A DNA stretch of 64,000 nucleotides from CAYOSU01 sp964406735 (lineage in GTDB: Bacteria > Bacillota > Clostridia > Christensenellales > CAMQZB01). Position numbers and translations under genes: made by a program. The notes under the pieces are model-generated. The model saw nothing but the letters and a program-made list of their open reading frames with translations. It made no database searches and was not told the DNA's origin. The stretch covers positions 33,822 to 97,821 of the forward strand of contig CAYOSU010000006.1 of NCBI GenBank assembly GCA_964406735.1, written 5' to 3'. Position 1 is the first letter of the stretch. The number at the start of each line of letters is the position of its first letter. Positions 7,966 to 16,613 of the stretch are shown one piece after another.

Positions 7966-8487
7966 ATGCAAGCGTTATTCGTTATTTTCCTTGCGATCTT
8001 CTTCGTTGCGCTTTTGCCGATACGGTTTATTTGTCGCTTCAAGATCGATCTATCAAGCCTTTTATGCACTGTCTCGCTAAAAATTGCCTTTCTTTCATTC
8101 AAAAGCTCGCATATATTTGGCGTTAGATCGCAAGGAACGCTCGAATATAATACCACGCAGAAAAAGGCGTTCGAGCTTGTCGGCATAAGAACGGTAAATT
8201 TGCAATTGTTTCTTCCGTTTGAAAACGCCGCCCTTGCGGCAATATCGTCCGCTTTTTACTCAATAGCCGTAGATAACGCACTTTCGTTCTTAAAACGCAC
8301 TCACGATGAGGGTTCTTTTAAAAAGAGCGTTACCGTTAAAGCCAACGAATCACCGCACGTCGAGATATTTGCCGACTTTTCGCTCCTTGTTTGCGAAATA
8401 GTCGTGCTGTCTATATTGTTATTATCTGAAAACTTATCAATAAAAAAAGGAGAGAGCAAATGGAAAGCTTCAAAAGCAATAAGATAG
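7966..8487 (+). CDS. DUF2953-like membrane protein preceding gerW
   Basis: 173 residues with an N-terminal membrane segment (residues 1-20) and a second hydrophobic segment near residue 145. It is weakly recognisable as DUF2953 (the YtfI type); the call leans on synteny, since a DUF2953 gene directly upstream of ytfJ/gerW is conserved in Bacilli and Clostridia. In Clostridia this block continues with a DacF-type carboxypeptidase and a pseudouridine synthase, exactly as here. No convincing ribosome site precedes the ATG. It overlaps gerW by 28 bases. Confidence 0.5.
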   Translation: MQALFVIFLAIFFVALLPIRFICRFKIDLSSLLCTVSLKIAFLSFKSSHIFGVRSQGTLEYNTTQKKAFELVGIRTVNLQLFLPFENAALAAISSAFYSIAVDNALSFLKRTHDEGSFKKSVTVKANESPHVEIFADFSLLVCEIVVLSILLLSENLSIKKGESKWKASKAIR

Positions 8488-8858
8488 CTTCCGTCGTAGA
8501 AGAGGCGATGAAGTCGCTGAAAAACATAGCCGAAGTCAACACAGTTATCGGTCAACCGCTGACTGGCACGAACGACAGCACCGTTATACCCGTCTCAAAG
8601 GTTACGATAGCTTATATCGCAGGCGGCGGAGAATATTCGGCAGGGGAAAACGCAGTCGAAGCGTACAGTAAGGATAGTTACCCGTTAAGCGCAGGTAGCG
8701 GAGGCTTTATACAGCTTACCCCTATCGGCTTTCTCGTCGGCAAAAACGGCGAGCTTTCGACCATAACGATAGACGAGTCTTGCGGCGCACTCGACAAGCT
8801 TATCAAGGCGGCATCGGAATATATCACGCACCTTAACAAGAATGAAAAGTCAAAATAA
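8460..8858 (+). CDS. gerW: GerW-family sporulation protein (YtfJ)
   Basis: 132 residues. It contains the family core: IAEVNTVIGQPL, ITVIPVSKVTIAYIAGGGEY-like strand (here STVIPVSKVTIAYIAGGGEY), the glycine-rich SAGSGGFIQLTPIGFLVGKNG, and a short C-terminal helix. In B. subtilis YtfJ/GerW is a forespore protein needed for normal germination through some receptors. It starts at 8460 with GGAGAG upstream and overlaps both neighbours, so the four-gene cluster is one operon. Together with cwlD elsewhere in the window it indicates a spore former. Confidence 0.9.
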   Translation: MESFKSNKIASVVEEAMKSLKNIAEVNTVIGQPLTGTNDSTVIPVSKVTIAYIAGGGEYSAGENAVEAYSKDSYPLSAGSGGFIQLTPIGFLVGKNGELSTITIDESCGALDKLIKAASEYITHLNKNEKSK

Positions 8859-9927
8859 GCATTACAAAATAGCCGCGATAATATCTCTCGTTCTCGCTTG
8901 CTGTATAGCCGTTGCCATATTTCCAAAACAAGCTGTTGCGTCTACAACGTCGTACGCAGTCATAGACGTCAATACGGGCATAATTTTGAACGGAAGTCTT
9001 GGCGACGAGAGAAAGCCTATGGCTTCGACTACTAAGATAATGACGGCGATCATCGCTCTTGAAAACGTTGACGACCTCGACGAAAAATATGCCGTTCCCA
9101 AAGCCGCCGTCGGCGTAGAAGGGTCAAGCGTATACCTAAAAGCAGGCGAACCCGTATCGGTGCGCGAGCTGTTATATTGCCTGATGTTGCGTTCAGGAAA
9201 CGACGCCGCAGTGGCTATTGCCATAATAACCGCCGAAAGCGTAAAAAATTTTACCTCGCTTATGAACGCAAAGGCGCAAGAGCTCGGACTTGCCGACACC
9301 CACTTTGTCAATCCGCACGGACTACACGACGACGAGCATTACACGACCGCAAAAGAGCTTGCGAAAATTTCCGCTTATGCCATGAAAAATGCGACCTTCC
9401 GAGAAATCGTCTCGACAAAGAGCTACGTAGGAGAACGGGGCACATATCGCAACAAAAACAAGCTGCTGTTTGACTTTTCAGGCGCAAACGGTATAAAGAC
9501 GGGCTATACCAAAAACGCAGGCAGATGCCTCGTTTCGAGCGCAGAGCGAGATGGTAATACCGTCGTTTGCGTCGTACTTGACTGCCCGACGATGTACGAA
9601 ACATCGAAAAAACTGCTCGACGAGGCGTTTTCAGACCATAGCTTTATGAAAGTATGGTCAAAAGAGGACAAAAAATCCCTCCCGATAAACGGGATCCCAA
9701 GGCTTTCGTGCCTCGTAGGGACGCAAACGGACGTAATAGCTCCCGTTAAAAAGGGATCGGAAGAGCACGTTCGCATCGAGCTTAACCTGCCCGAATCCCT
9801 CGACTTCCCAGTCAAAAAAGGTGCGGAAATCGGGCAAATAAGCGTTTTATGTCAAAATGACTTGCTTTTTTCGCAAAAAATCTATACTATTGAGGATGTT
9901 GGAAAGAACAAATTGATTTTTTCGTAA
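8842..9927 (+). CDS. D-alanyl-D-alanine carboxypeptidase, DacF/DacB type (S11 family)
   Basis: 361 residues with a signal peptide (positive N-terminus, hydrophobic residues 9-27, cleavage likely after QAVA). The S11 penicillin-binding triad is complete: SxxK as STTK (residues about 54-57), SGN (MLRSGNDAA), and KTG (GIKTGYT). It trims the terminal D-Ala from peptidoglycan stem peptides outside the membrane and in this context probably modifies spore cortex or vegetative wall. It overlaps gerW by 17 bases; the pseudouridine synthase gene follows after 13 bases. Confidence 0.9.
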   Translation: MKSQNKHYKIAAIISLVLACCIAVAIFPKQAVASTTSYAVIDVNTGIILNGSLGDERKPMASTTKIMTAIIALENVDDLDEKYAVPKAAVGVEGSSVYLKAGEPVSVRELLYCLMLRSGNDAAVAIAIITAESVKNFTSLMNAKAQELGLADTHFVNPHGLHDDEHYTTAKELAKISAYAMKNATFREIVSTKSYVGERGTYRNKNKLLFDFSGANGIKTGYTKNAGRCLVSSAERDGNTVVCVVLDCPTMYETSKKLLDEAFSDHSFMKVWSKEDKKSLPINGIPRLSCLVGTQTDVIAPVKKGSEEHVRIELNLPESLDFPVKKGAEIGQISVLCQNDLLFSQKIYTIEDVGKNKLIFS

Positions 9928-9940
9928 AAGGACAGTTACT

Positions 9941-10648
9941 ATGAGAATAAACAAGTACCTCGCCGAATGCGGCGTTTGCAGCAGAAGAAACGCAGATAAG
10001 CTCATCGAGAGCGGAAAAGTCTTCGTAAACGGCAAGCGTGCAGGCTTAGGTGAAGAGATAAACGAAGGAAAAGACTCCGTCGTCGTTGACGGTAAGACGA
10101 TACACCATACGCAGACGTTGCAGTATTTTATGCTCAACAAGCCTAAAGGTTGCGTTTGCACGGTATCCGACGACAAAGGAAGACGAACGGTCATGGACCT
10201 TATGCCAAAGGACAAGGGTAGACTTTACCCCGTCGGCAGGCTTGACTACGACACCGAGGGACTTCTTATCATAACGAACGACGGTGAGCTTACCGAAAGG
10301 CTCACCCACCCGAGAAACGAAGTGCCAAAGACGTATCTCGTAAAGGTTGAAGGCTCGCTTTCGGCAGACGCATTGAACAGACTCAGAACGGGCGTTGAAA
10401 TAGAGCCGAGAGCTCTCGTCAAAGCAAAAAGCCTTAAACCCGTAGAGCTGACGAAAGCCTCCTCTAAGTTTGAGATCACGATCACCGAGGGAAAAAACCG
10501 TGAGGTTCGTCGTATGTTTGAGGCTGTCGGACACGAGGTGCAGTTCTTGAAACGTATCAAGGTCGGTGAATTGAGACTTGGGAGCCTCGACAGAGGTCAA
10601 TACAGACGTCTCAACGAGCGTGAAATAGACTATCTGAAAAACATCTGA
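9941..10648 (+). CDS. rluB: Ribosomal large-subunit pseudouridine synthase B
   Basis: 235 residues. Residues 1-60 are an S4 RNA-binding domain (MRINKYLAECGVCSRRNADKLIES). The catalytic motif of the RsuA/RluB family is present as GRLDYDTEGLLI, in which the first Asp is the nucleophile, and KNREVRRMFEAVGH marks the C-terminal part. It converts a uridine in 23S rRNA (near position 2605 in E. coli numbering) to pseudouridine. It is the last gene of the operon, before a strong terminator. Confidence 0.88.
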   Translation: MRINKYLAECGVCSRRNADKLIESGKVFVNGKRAGLGEEINEGKDSVVVDGKTIHHTQTLQYFMLNKPKGCVCTVSDDKGRRTVMDLMPKDKGRLYPVGRLDYDTEGLLIITNDGELTERLTHPRNEVPKTYLVKVEGSLSADALNRLRTGVEIEPRALVKAKSLKPVELTKASSKFEITITEGKNREVRRMFEAVGHEVQFLKRIKVGELRLGSLDRGQYRRLNEREIDYLKNI

Positions 10649-10654
10649 AACGAA

Positions 10655-10682
10655 AAGGAAGCCAAACGGCTTCCTTTTTTTA
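10655..10682 (+). terminator. Terminator after rluB
   Basis: Perfect 9-bp stem AAGGAAGCC/GGCTTCCTT with an AAAC loop, followed by TTTTTATAT. Confidence 0.9.
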
Positions 10683-10703
10683 TATACACCTATCTTTATA
10701 AAT

Positions 10704-10735
10704 AAGGGCTAAGCAAACATGCTCAGCCCTTTTTA
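10704..10735 (-). terminator. Terminator for the convergent minus-strand operon
   Basis: A 12-bp stem with one mismatch (AAGGGCTAAGCA, AACA loop, TGCTCAGCCCTT). It is T-rich on both sides, and lies just beyond the 3' end of the gene at 10783. Confidence 0.6.
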
Positions 10736-10782
10736 GTCGTCCCGATATTTCGGCCTACGGCACTAACTAATTAGCTATTACG

Positions 10783-11244
10783 CTATTCTTTTTCTTTCGA
10801 TTCGTTTTCGGACGGCAGCGTATAAACGTGTTTCTCCACATACGCCATCATGCGATTGTATAGCACAATGTAGAAAAGTGAGGCAAGAATTCCTCCGCTC
10901 GCTCCGCATAGAGCAGTCTCGACATCTTGAAATTTCAAAGCAATTATTATACAGATCCACACGATAGCAGAAATAATAATGCTCCAAACGTGTTCTTTTC
11001 GCCACTTTTTCTTAAAATACAATACCTTTTCTTTGGCGGTAAACGTGCTGTTTTCTAACGCAGAGACGAGATTTGTTTCGGCAACCTTCTTGAAATCATC
11101 ATCATTCAATCGGTCGCCTGCCACAAGCTCGTTAATGCTTGCCTTGAACTCATTTGATAAATTAATAGCATTGCAACGGCAAAGCCCAACGTAATTTTTA
11201 CGTTCTTCTTCATGCGCCCTCCACAAATAATATTTGCGATCCAA
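10783..11244 (-). CDS. Hypothetical protein with two membrane segments
   Basis: 153 residues, not recognised. A charged N-terminal half is followed by two hydrophobic helices (about residues 85-105 and 112-130) and a short charged tail (SENESKEKE). The only early start in the frame is TTG at 11244 (an in-frame TAG lies just upstream), without a good ribosome site. A better ribosome site (GGAGG) leads instead into an out-of-frame 35-codon ORF (11106-11213), so the true start or an indel is in doubt. It lies 28 bases after the methyltransferase-hydrolase fusion and is probably cotranscribed. Confidence 0.5.
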   Translation of the reverse strand: MDRKYYLWRAHEEERKNYVGLCRCNAINLSNEFKASINELVAGDRLNDDDFKKVAETNLVSALENSTFTAKEKVLYFKKKWRKEHVWSIIISAIVWICIIIALKFQDVETALCGASGGILASLFYIVLYNRMMAYVEKHVYTLPSENESKEKE

Positions 11245-11272
11245 TTCAGAACGCTATTTATCGCAACGAGCT

Positions 11273-12937
11273 CTACTCAAGCTCAAGCAAAAGTTTTACT
11301 CCTAACACGGTTGCAGGAATACGATAGCTCGGCGCAAGATTAGAAAGAATAACGACGGCAGTGCCGTTTTCTACACAAAATCCAAGGTATGCGTTATAAT
11401 TCCCCGTTCCACCGTTGTGCCACACGATGCCGTTTTCGTCATCGATGATCCAAGACATTCCGATCTCATCCATACGAATGCCAATAGCCTCATAGCTTTT
11501 TGTCGTTACATCGATCTCTTTCAGGGTTTTGTGGCAATCTGCAAAATACGAGTTATTCTCAAGCTGCATTTGCGCATAAGCAAGCATGTCCGAAATATCG
11601 GACGTTAACGCTCCTGCCGACAAATAAGCGTCGTTTTCTTCCCAGTCCCAGTAATTACCGAGATCGCCGTTTGAGGTCGATATTCTTGTGTTTTTAAGTC
11701 CTAGTTCGTTTTTCGCAAAGTCATTTATCAACACAGTATAATCTACGCCGTAAACGGATTCGAGAATAAGCCCCAAAACAGCGTAGCCGTAATTTGAGTA
11801 GTTAAAATCGTACTCCTTATCCGCCATACTCAATTTGCTCGCTTTGTCAAGAACTCTTTTTCTCGAAACGCTGCAAAAATCGTTCCTGCCGATAAGAAAA
11901 TTAGCGATCATTGCTTGGTCGAAATAATAACCTTTATATCCGGATGTATGAGTCAAAAGTTCCTTGATCGTTGGATAAGTATTGCCTTTAGGAAGAGGCA
12001 AATAGCTATCGATCGTGCAATATAGATCTACTTTCCCCTCTTTTATCGCTTTGTTTATCAATGCAGCTGTAAAAGTCTTTGTAAGCGACCCTATTTCATA
12101 CGTATGAATCGCCGTTTTCAATTCCTTCCCGTTTGCGCCGTAAACGTTGTACGACGCTTGACCGTCTTTGATGATACCTACCGTTATAACGGCGTCAGTG
12201 TTGTTTCTGGTGGTATATTCAAGCGCCTCATAAAACGAAAGACCTGGCAGTTCTTCCATTCGTTTGCTTCCGTAGGCCGCAAAGCCACCCACCACCAAAA
12301 CAAAGCAAACAACGACCGAAACAATGGTTATGATCGCCTGCTTTTTGGAGCAGGTCTTATCTAAAATAAAATATCTTCCCGTGCGCTTTTTATATTTAGT
12401 ATATTTCTCCCCAAACGTCGTCGTTAAAAATTTTTCTTCTTGCAATATCTGCAAATGAAGCATAATAACAGCAAAAACCACGAACGCCAGATGCATATAG
12501 TTAAAGTAAGCTATCAACACGCCGATATACATTAAATCGAAGCCTAAAAATGCAGGGTTGCGACTGATGCGATATATCCCCGTCGTAACGAGCTCGGTTT
12601 TATCTTTTTCGGGGATACCTGCACGCCAGCTGTCTCTCATCGTTATCATTGCAACGATAAAAACCGAAACCCCTATTGCGGCAACGCCTACACCAACAAA
12701 TGCATAGCTTGAACGCCACATACGAAGATCAAACACTATGCTTGCAACTTCAACCACAACAATGGAATAAGTCGCAATTTTCATAATTATTTCTATTGCA
12801 AGCACTTTTTTAGGCTTGTTTCCTTTGCCTATCTGATCGGTCTGAACGCCATGTTTATGTTGTAAAATAATTTTTGTAAAGTATGCGATATAAAATACCG
12901 CAAGAACGGCAAGTGCCGACATTTGAATAACTTCCAC
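11273..12937 (-). CDS. Isoprenylcysteine methyltransferase-like domain fused to a serine hydrolase (beta-lactamase family)
   Basis: 554 residues in two parts. Residues 1-195 form a polytopic membrane domain ending in the ICMT/PEMT-like signature TGIYRISRNPAFLG and EEKFLTTTFGEKYTKYKKRTGRYF, known to bind SAM at the membrane face. After another membrane segment (about 201-221), residues 235-554 are a class-C beta-lactamase-type hydrolase: SLTK (284-287) as SxxK, YSNYGYAVLG with the Tyr of YxN, and WHNGGTGNY as the third motif. The hydrolase domain would lie outside. The family acts on peptidoglycan peptides, esters or amides, so the substrate is open. It follows the EreA-like gene by one base and so is in the same operon. 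Confidence 0.75.
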   Translation of the reverse strand: MEVIQMSALAVLAVFYIAYFTKIILQHKHGVQTDQIGKGNKPKKVLAIEIIMKIATYSIVVVEVASIVFDLRMWRSSYAFVGVGVAAIGVSVFIVAMITMRDSWRAGIPEKDKTELVTTGIYRISRNPAFLGFDLMYIGVLIAYFNYMHLAFVVFAVIMLHLQILQEEKFLTTTFGEKYTKYKKRTGRYFILDKTCSKKQAIITIVSVVVCFVLVVGGFAAYGSKRMEELPGLSFYEALEYTTRNNTDAVITVGIIKDGQASYNVYGANGKELKTAIHTYEIGSLTKTFTAALINKAIKEGKVDLYCTIDSYLPLPKGNTYPTIKELLTHTSGYKGYYFDQAMIANFLIGRNDFCSVSRKRVLDKASKLSMADKEYDFNYSNYGYAVLGLILESVYGVDYTVLINDFAKNELGLKNTRISTSNGDLGNYWDWEENDAYLSAGALTSDISDMLAYAQMQLENNSYFADCHKTLKEIDVTTKSYEAIGIRMDEIGMSWIIDDENGIVWHNGGTGNYNAYLGFCVENGTAVVILSNLAPSYRIPATVLGVKLLLELE

Positions 12938-12938
12938 G

Positions 12939-14237
12939 CTATTTCACTTCCTTCGTAAAATTTTGCAAATTTTTCTGACTCTCGCCCACCTCTCGCTTGT
13001 GTTCAAGGTGTATTCCGATATGCCCGACGCCCAGAATCAAGGCTGCGGCAACGACAATAAAATTTCGTGAATAAACGCCGAGAAAAAGTACCGCCAAAGT
13101 AGGTAGCGTTGCACCTGCTACAGGAAAACCAGCAAACGACGAGTACATATCTTTCATCGTGAGATCGCTTTTGAAATATCCCGCCCAATAACACTCGTAT
13201 AATATCATCAGCACGAGTGCCGCAAGCCATATTAACAGATCCCACTTGAAATAAATACCGTCGGGGAATTTTTTTATTAACGGATCAATGGACCGGAATA
13301 TGAGTAGCGACGCCGTTACCGCAACTTCTCCAATACGTTCAAAAGCAAGCAAAACTTTGTTTTCTCGTTTTTCTGCTTGCTCGTAACCTTTTGGCTTTTT
13401 ACCGTTTGCCCATATAATATTCGGAACAAACAGCATTGCAAGAAATACGATCCCTGTAAAGCAAACGCCGAGCTTGTACGGGCTTCTTGAGCTCATTATG
13501 ACCGAGCTTATTTTTACGCTGCTTATTTCCTCTCCGTAATCTTCTTTTAATCGTCCCGCCATAACCTCAGGCGAATCAATGTCTGTATGGTACGAACCGT
13601 ATATACCCATGATCCGACCGCCGCCGCAACGCTCATAAGCAGCCTTAAAATTTGATATCATATACTCTTCACGAACGTCGGATACTCCGTCGTGCGTTTC
13701 GCCGCTTTCGTAATACTCTTTATACTGCCTCATACACTCTTCGGTAAGCGTATAATTTTCCGACTCTTTAAGTCCGTTCTCTTCAAGATATTTCAAATAC
13801 CTTGCGCCCGTCGTTCTGCTTTGATGCCCGATATCCGTTCCGTAAAACACCGTCTCTGGGCAATTTTCTTTTATGCTCTTAAAAAAGTTATAATAATACT
13901 CGTTGCCCGACAACGTTCCTTTTATCTCATCAAACCAAACGTCAAGCAACTCGTCCGAGCCTTCTTTCAGCCAGATATTCAAAAACTCAGCGCTATAATA
14001 CGGAAGCTCTACGAAAAGATTGCGACAGCCATCGTCGTAATAGCCTTTCCACAACTTGAACTCTGCGTCATAGTATTCTTCAACACCGTGAGATTCTCCG
14101 TATAGCATTATCTTCGTATCGTCGTTCGGATAAACATCTCCACCATTATCATTTAAGTCCAGCGCTATTGCTACGATGCATACTGCAAAAAGCAACGCAA
14201 ACGCAATTACAGTCTTTAGTTTATCGCTTCTTCTCAT
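12939..14237 (-). CDS. EreA/ChaN-like domain fused to a polytopic membrane domain
   Basis: 432 residues. After an N-terminal membrane segment (8-27), residues 40-235 resemble the erythromycin esterase/ChaN-like superfamily: LYGESHGVEEYYDAEF, LFVELPYYSAEFL, FYGTDIGHQS and IYGSYHTD hold the conserved His and Glu positions. The C-terminal 180 residues contain about five membrane segments of unknown type. The enzymatic part would be extracytoplasmic. EreA proteins hydrolyse macrolide esters, but many relatives have no known substrate, so resistance should not be assumed. It is the first gene of a three-gene operon and starts behind AAGGGG. Confidence 0.6.
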   Translation of the reverse strand: MRRSDKLKTVIAFALLFAVCIVAIALDLNDNGGDVYPNDDTKIMLYGESHGVEEYYDAEFKLWKGYYDDGCRNLFVELPYYSAEFLNIWLKEGSDELLDVWFDEIKGTLSGNEYYYNFFKSIKENCPETVFYGTDIGHQSRTTGARYLKYLEENGLKESENYTLTEECMRQYKEYYESGETHDGVSDVREEYMISNFKAAYERCGGGRIMGIYGSYHTDIDSPEVMAGRLKEDYGEEISSVKISSVIMSSRSPYKLGVCFTGIVFLAMLFVPNIIWANGKKPKGYEQAEKRENKVLLAFERIGEVAVTASLLIFRSIDPLIKKFPDGIYFKWDLLIWLAALVLMILYECYWAGYFKSDLTMKDMYSSFAGFPVAGATLPTLAVLFLGVYSRNFIVVAAALILGVGHIGIHLEHKREVGESQKNLQNFTKEVK

Positions 14238-14383
14238 ATTTTAATCAACCCCTTGATACATAGTAGATATATTTTTTCAATAATACTTTTTTCGATTTTC
14301 ATTATACTCTCGTCATTTTTCAGTGTCAATAACGTCGCAAAAAAAAAGATAAAACTTTCTCTCGCCCTATGCTCGTTGACACA

Positions 14384-14416
14384 TAAAAAACGGCGCACCC
14401 GTTTTCAGGTGCGCCG
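14384..14416 (-). terminator. Terminator after alaS
   Basis: A 9-bp GC-rich stem CGGCGCACC/GGTGCGCCG (14391-14416); on the minus strand it is followed by a run of T. Confidence 0.88.
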
Positions 14417-14431
14417 CTATGATATTTGTTT

Positions 14432-16219
14432 TTACTGCTTAGGCTCTAACACAGCCTTTATACGTCTTACACCGGCAGAAGAGGACTGCTCTTTCATGAT
14501 CTTGAAGTGTCCGAGATCTCCCGTGTTCTTAGCGTGAGGACCTCCGCATATCTCGCAAGAATACTCTCCCATCGTGTATACCTTGACGATGTCGCCGTAC
14601 TTCGACTCGAAAAGACCTACTGCACCCTTGTCCTTAGCCTCTTTAACGGTCATTTCCTCGCATACGACAGGAACATTCGCGTTGATAGCCTCGTTAACGA
14701 GCTTTTCAACGTCCGCTATCTCTTCTTTCGTCATAGGACGGTCAAACGAGAAGTCAAAACGCAATCTTTCAGCCGTTATGTTCGAGCCTCTCTGGTTAAC
14801 GTCGTTTCTGCCAAGCACTTTTTTAAGGGCTGCGTGCATAAGGTGGGTCGCCGTATGAAGCTGAGCAACGACCTCGGATGCGTCGATAAGGCCGCCTTTG
14901 AAACGCTGCTCGCTTCCCGCCTGACTCTTCTTCTGATGCTCCTCCTGAGCTTTCTTGTAGCCGTCAAGGTCAACAGTCATTCCGCGCTCGGTGGCAAGCT
15001 CTATGGTCATTTCTACAGGGAAGCCGTAAGTATCGTAAAGCCTGAACGCCGTCTTTCCTGGAATAACCGTTCCCTGAATGTGAACAGCGACTTTTTCAAA
15101 CTCTTTAAGTCCCTGCTGAAGGGTCTTTGCGAATTTTTCTTCTTCTTTGTCTATCTCGTCCAAGATCTTAGCCTTGTTTTCCAAAAGCTCGGGATAGAAT
15201 CCCTTATATTGCTCGATATAAGAAGCCGCAAGTGCGGAAAGTCCGCCCTCTTTAAGCTCAAGGCTCATTCCAAAGCGTATCGCACGCCTCAAAAGTCTTC
15301 TCAAAATATATCCCTGATCGACGTTAGAGGGAACTATCCCCTTGCGATCGCCAAGCAAGAACGTTGCCGTTCTGATATGATCGAGTATAATTCTGAACGC
15401 CTTTTTGTTCTCTTCGTAAGTCTTTCCCGTTTTCTCTTCGAGTATCTTCTTTCCTTCCTCGAAAAGATCGGTCTCGTAAACGGTATTTCTTCCGTTAAGT
15501 GTAGCAACCGTTCTTTCAACGCCCATACCCGTATCGACGTTCTTTTGTTCGAGCTGGGTATATTTTCCGTCTGCGCCCTTATAATAGCTCATAAAGACGT
15601 TGTTCCAAATCTCTATGTACTTTCCGCAGTGGCAAGAGGGATTGCACTCAGGCGAGCAAGCAGGCTTACCCGTGTCGATGAATATCTCCGTATCAGGTCC
15701 GCACGGTCCGACGTTGCCTGCGATCCACCAGTTGTCCTTTTTGGGAAGATAGAAAATTCTATCCTCGGGAATTCCGCATTCCATCCAGATATCGGCGGAT
15801 TCCGTATCTCTCGGGCAGTCCTCGTCTCCCGCAAAAACGGTTACTGCGAGCTTTTCTTTGGGTATTCCGAGATATTCGGGGCTCGTCAAGAACTCGTACG
15901 ACCAAGTGATCGCCTCTTTCTTGAAATAATCGCCAAGCGACCAGTTCCCGAGCATCTCGAAGAAGGTGCAGTGCGTATCGTCACCTACGTCGTCGATATC
16001 GCCCGTTCTGACGCACTTCTGAACGTCCGTAAGTCTCGTTCCTGCAGGGTGCTTTTCACCGAGAAGATAGGGAATAAGCGGATGCATTCCGGCAGGCGTA
16101 AACAATACCGATGAGTCATTCTCGGGAATAAGAGAAGCTGACGCTATAACAGCATGTCCCTTGCTTTCAAAGAACTTGAGGTACATTTCCTTCAACTGTG
16201 CAGATTTGATTTCTTTCAT
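14432..16219 (-). CDS. alaS: Alanyl-tRNA synthetase, short form
   Basis: 595 residues from the start at 16219, chosen because AAGGTGAT stands 8 bases upstream and MKEIKSAQLKEMYLKFFESKGH is the canonical N-terminus; an earlier in-frame ATG has neither. The class II catalytic core is complete (FTPAGMHPLIPYLLG, RTGDIDDVGDDTHCTFFEMLGNWS, the zinc-binding-like CSPECNPSCHCG region, NVDTGMGVERT). Near the C-terminus HTATHLMHAAL and CEICGGPH carry the HxxxH and CxxxH zinc ligands of the editing site. The beta-barrel usually found between core and editing domain and the C-terminal C-Ala/DHHA1 domain are missing; normal bacterial AlaRS has about 875 residues. Short forms like this are known in candidate-phylum bacteria and some Firmicutes. 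Confidence 0.88.
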   Translation of the reverse strand: MKEIKSAQLKEMYLKFFESKGHAVIASASLIPENDSSVLFTPAGMHPLIPYLLGEKHPAGTRLTDVQKCVRTGDIDDVGDDTHCTFFEMLGNWSLGDYFKKEAITWSYEFLTSPEYLGIPKEKLAVTVFAGDEDCPRDTESADIWMECGIPEDRIFYLPKKDNWWIAGNVGPCGPDTEIFIDTGKPACSPECNPSCHCGKYIEIWNNVFMSYYKGADGKYTQLEQKNVDTGMGVERTVATLNGRNTVYETDLFEEGKKILEEKTGKTYEENKKAFRIILDHIRTATFLLGDRKGIVPSNVDQGYILRRLLRRAIRFGMSLELKEGGLSALAASYIEQYKGFYPELLENKAKILDEIDKEEEKFAKTLQQGLKEFEKVAVHIQGTVIPGKTAFRLYDTYGFPVEMTIELATERGMTVDLDGYKKAQEEHQKKSQAGSEQRFKGGLIDASEVVAQLHTATHLMHAALKKVLGRNDVNQRGSNITAERLRFDFSFDRPMTKEEIADVEKLVNEAINANVPVVCEEMTVKEAKDKGAVGLFESKYGDIVKVYTMGEYSCEICGGPHAKNTGDLGHFKIMKEQSSSAGVRRIKAVLEPKQ

Positions 16220-16251
16220 ATATATCACCTTATGATCAAATTTCTTTTCAT

Positions 16252-16280
16252 ATAATATCACACGAAAGCGTTTTTGTAAA
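16252..16280 (-). promoter_or_regulatory. alaS promoter with short leader
   Basis: On the minus strand TTTACA (complement of 16275-16280), 17-bp spacer, TATTAT (complement of 16252-16257). Transcription should begin about 25 bases before the start codon, which leaves no room for a T-box leader. Confidence 0.6.
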
Positions 16281-16540
16281 TTAAATGACCGCCTTTTCTC
16301 GCTTTTGATTCGAACCTTTGACGTTTAACACTCTCTGCTTTTTAATATATCGATCTTTTCAATGCGGTCTTTTTTTTGTTTGTCAAACACTCCCTGTATT
16401 ATCTCAATTTTTGCTTATATATTATATATCCTTATTATATAGCTATATTTTTGTCGCTTTACAAAGTATTTCTCACCTTTTCGATAAAAAATATTATTAT
16501 TTTTGCGCCACTATTATTTTTTCAAAGTGAGGTCAAAACG
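16281..16540. other. AT-rich gap between alaS and uraA control regions
   Basis: About 260 bases without a credible gene. Two short overlapping plus-strand ORFs (16318-16530, 16376-16567) read as low-complexity hydrophobic sequence without ribosome sites. I see no RNA gene here. Confidence 0.6.
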
Positions 16541-16541
16541 T

Positions 16542-16570
16542 TTGACAACGACGGTTTATTATGTTAACAT
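16542..16570 (+). promoter_or_regulatory. Candidate uraA promoter
   Basis: TTGACA (16542-16547), 17-bp spacer, TAACAT (16565-16570). It would give a leader of about 145 bases before the uraA start. A second TATAAT (16646-16651) has no matching -35. Confidence 0.55.
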
Positions 16571-16613
16571 TATCACGATAATTTAATCCTTTCTTTAATT
16601 CGATACTGTGATG

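Noticed and set aside
12939..14237. Macrolide resistance gene
   Set aside because: The EreA-like resemblance is limited to superfamily motifs and the protein is a membrane fusion, so resistance cannot be claimed.
14507..16114. 535-codon open frame antisense to alaS
   Set aside because: Created by the codon bias of alaS; no ribosome site, no recognisable domain.
16318..16567. Two short plus-strand ORFs upstream of uraA
   Set aside because: AT-rich hydrophobic translations without ribosome sites; overlap the uraA promoter.
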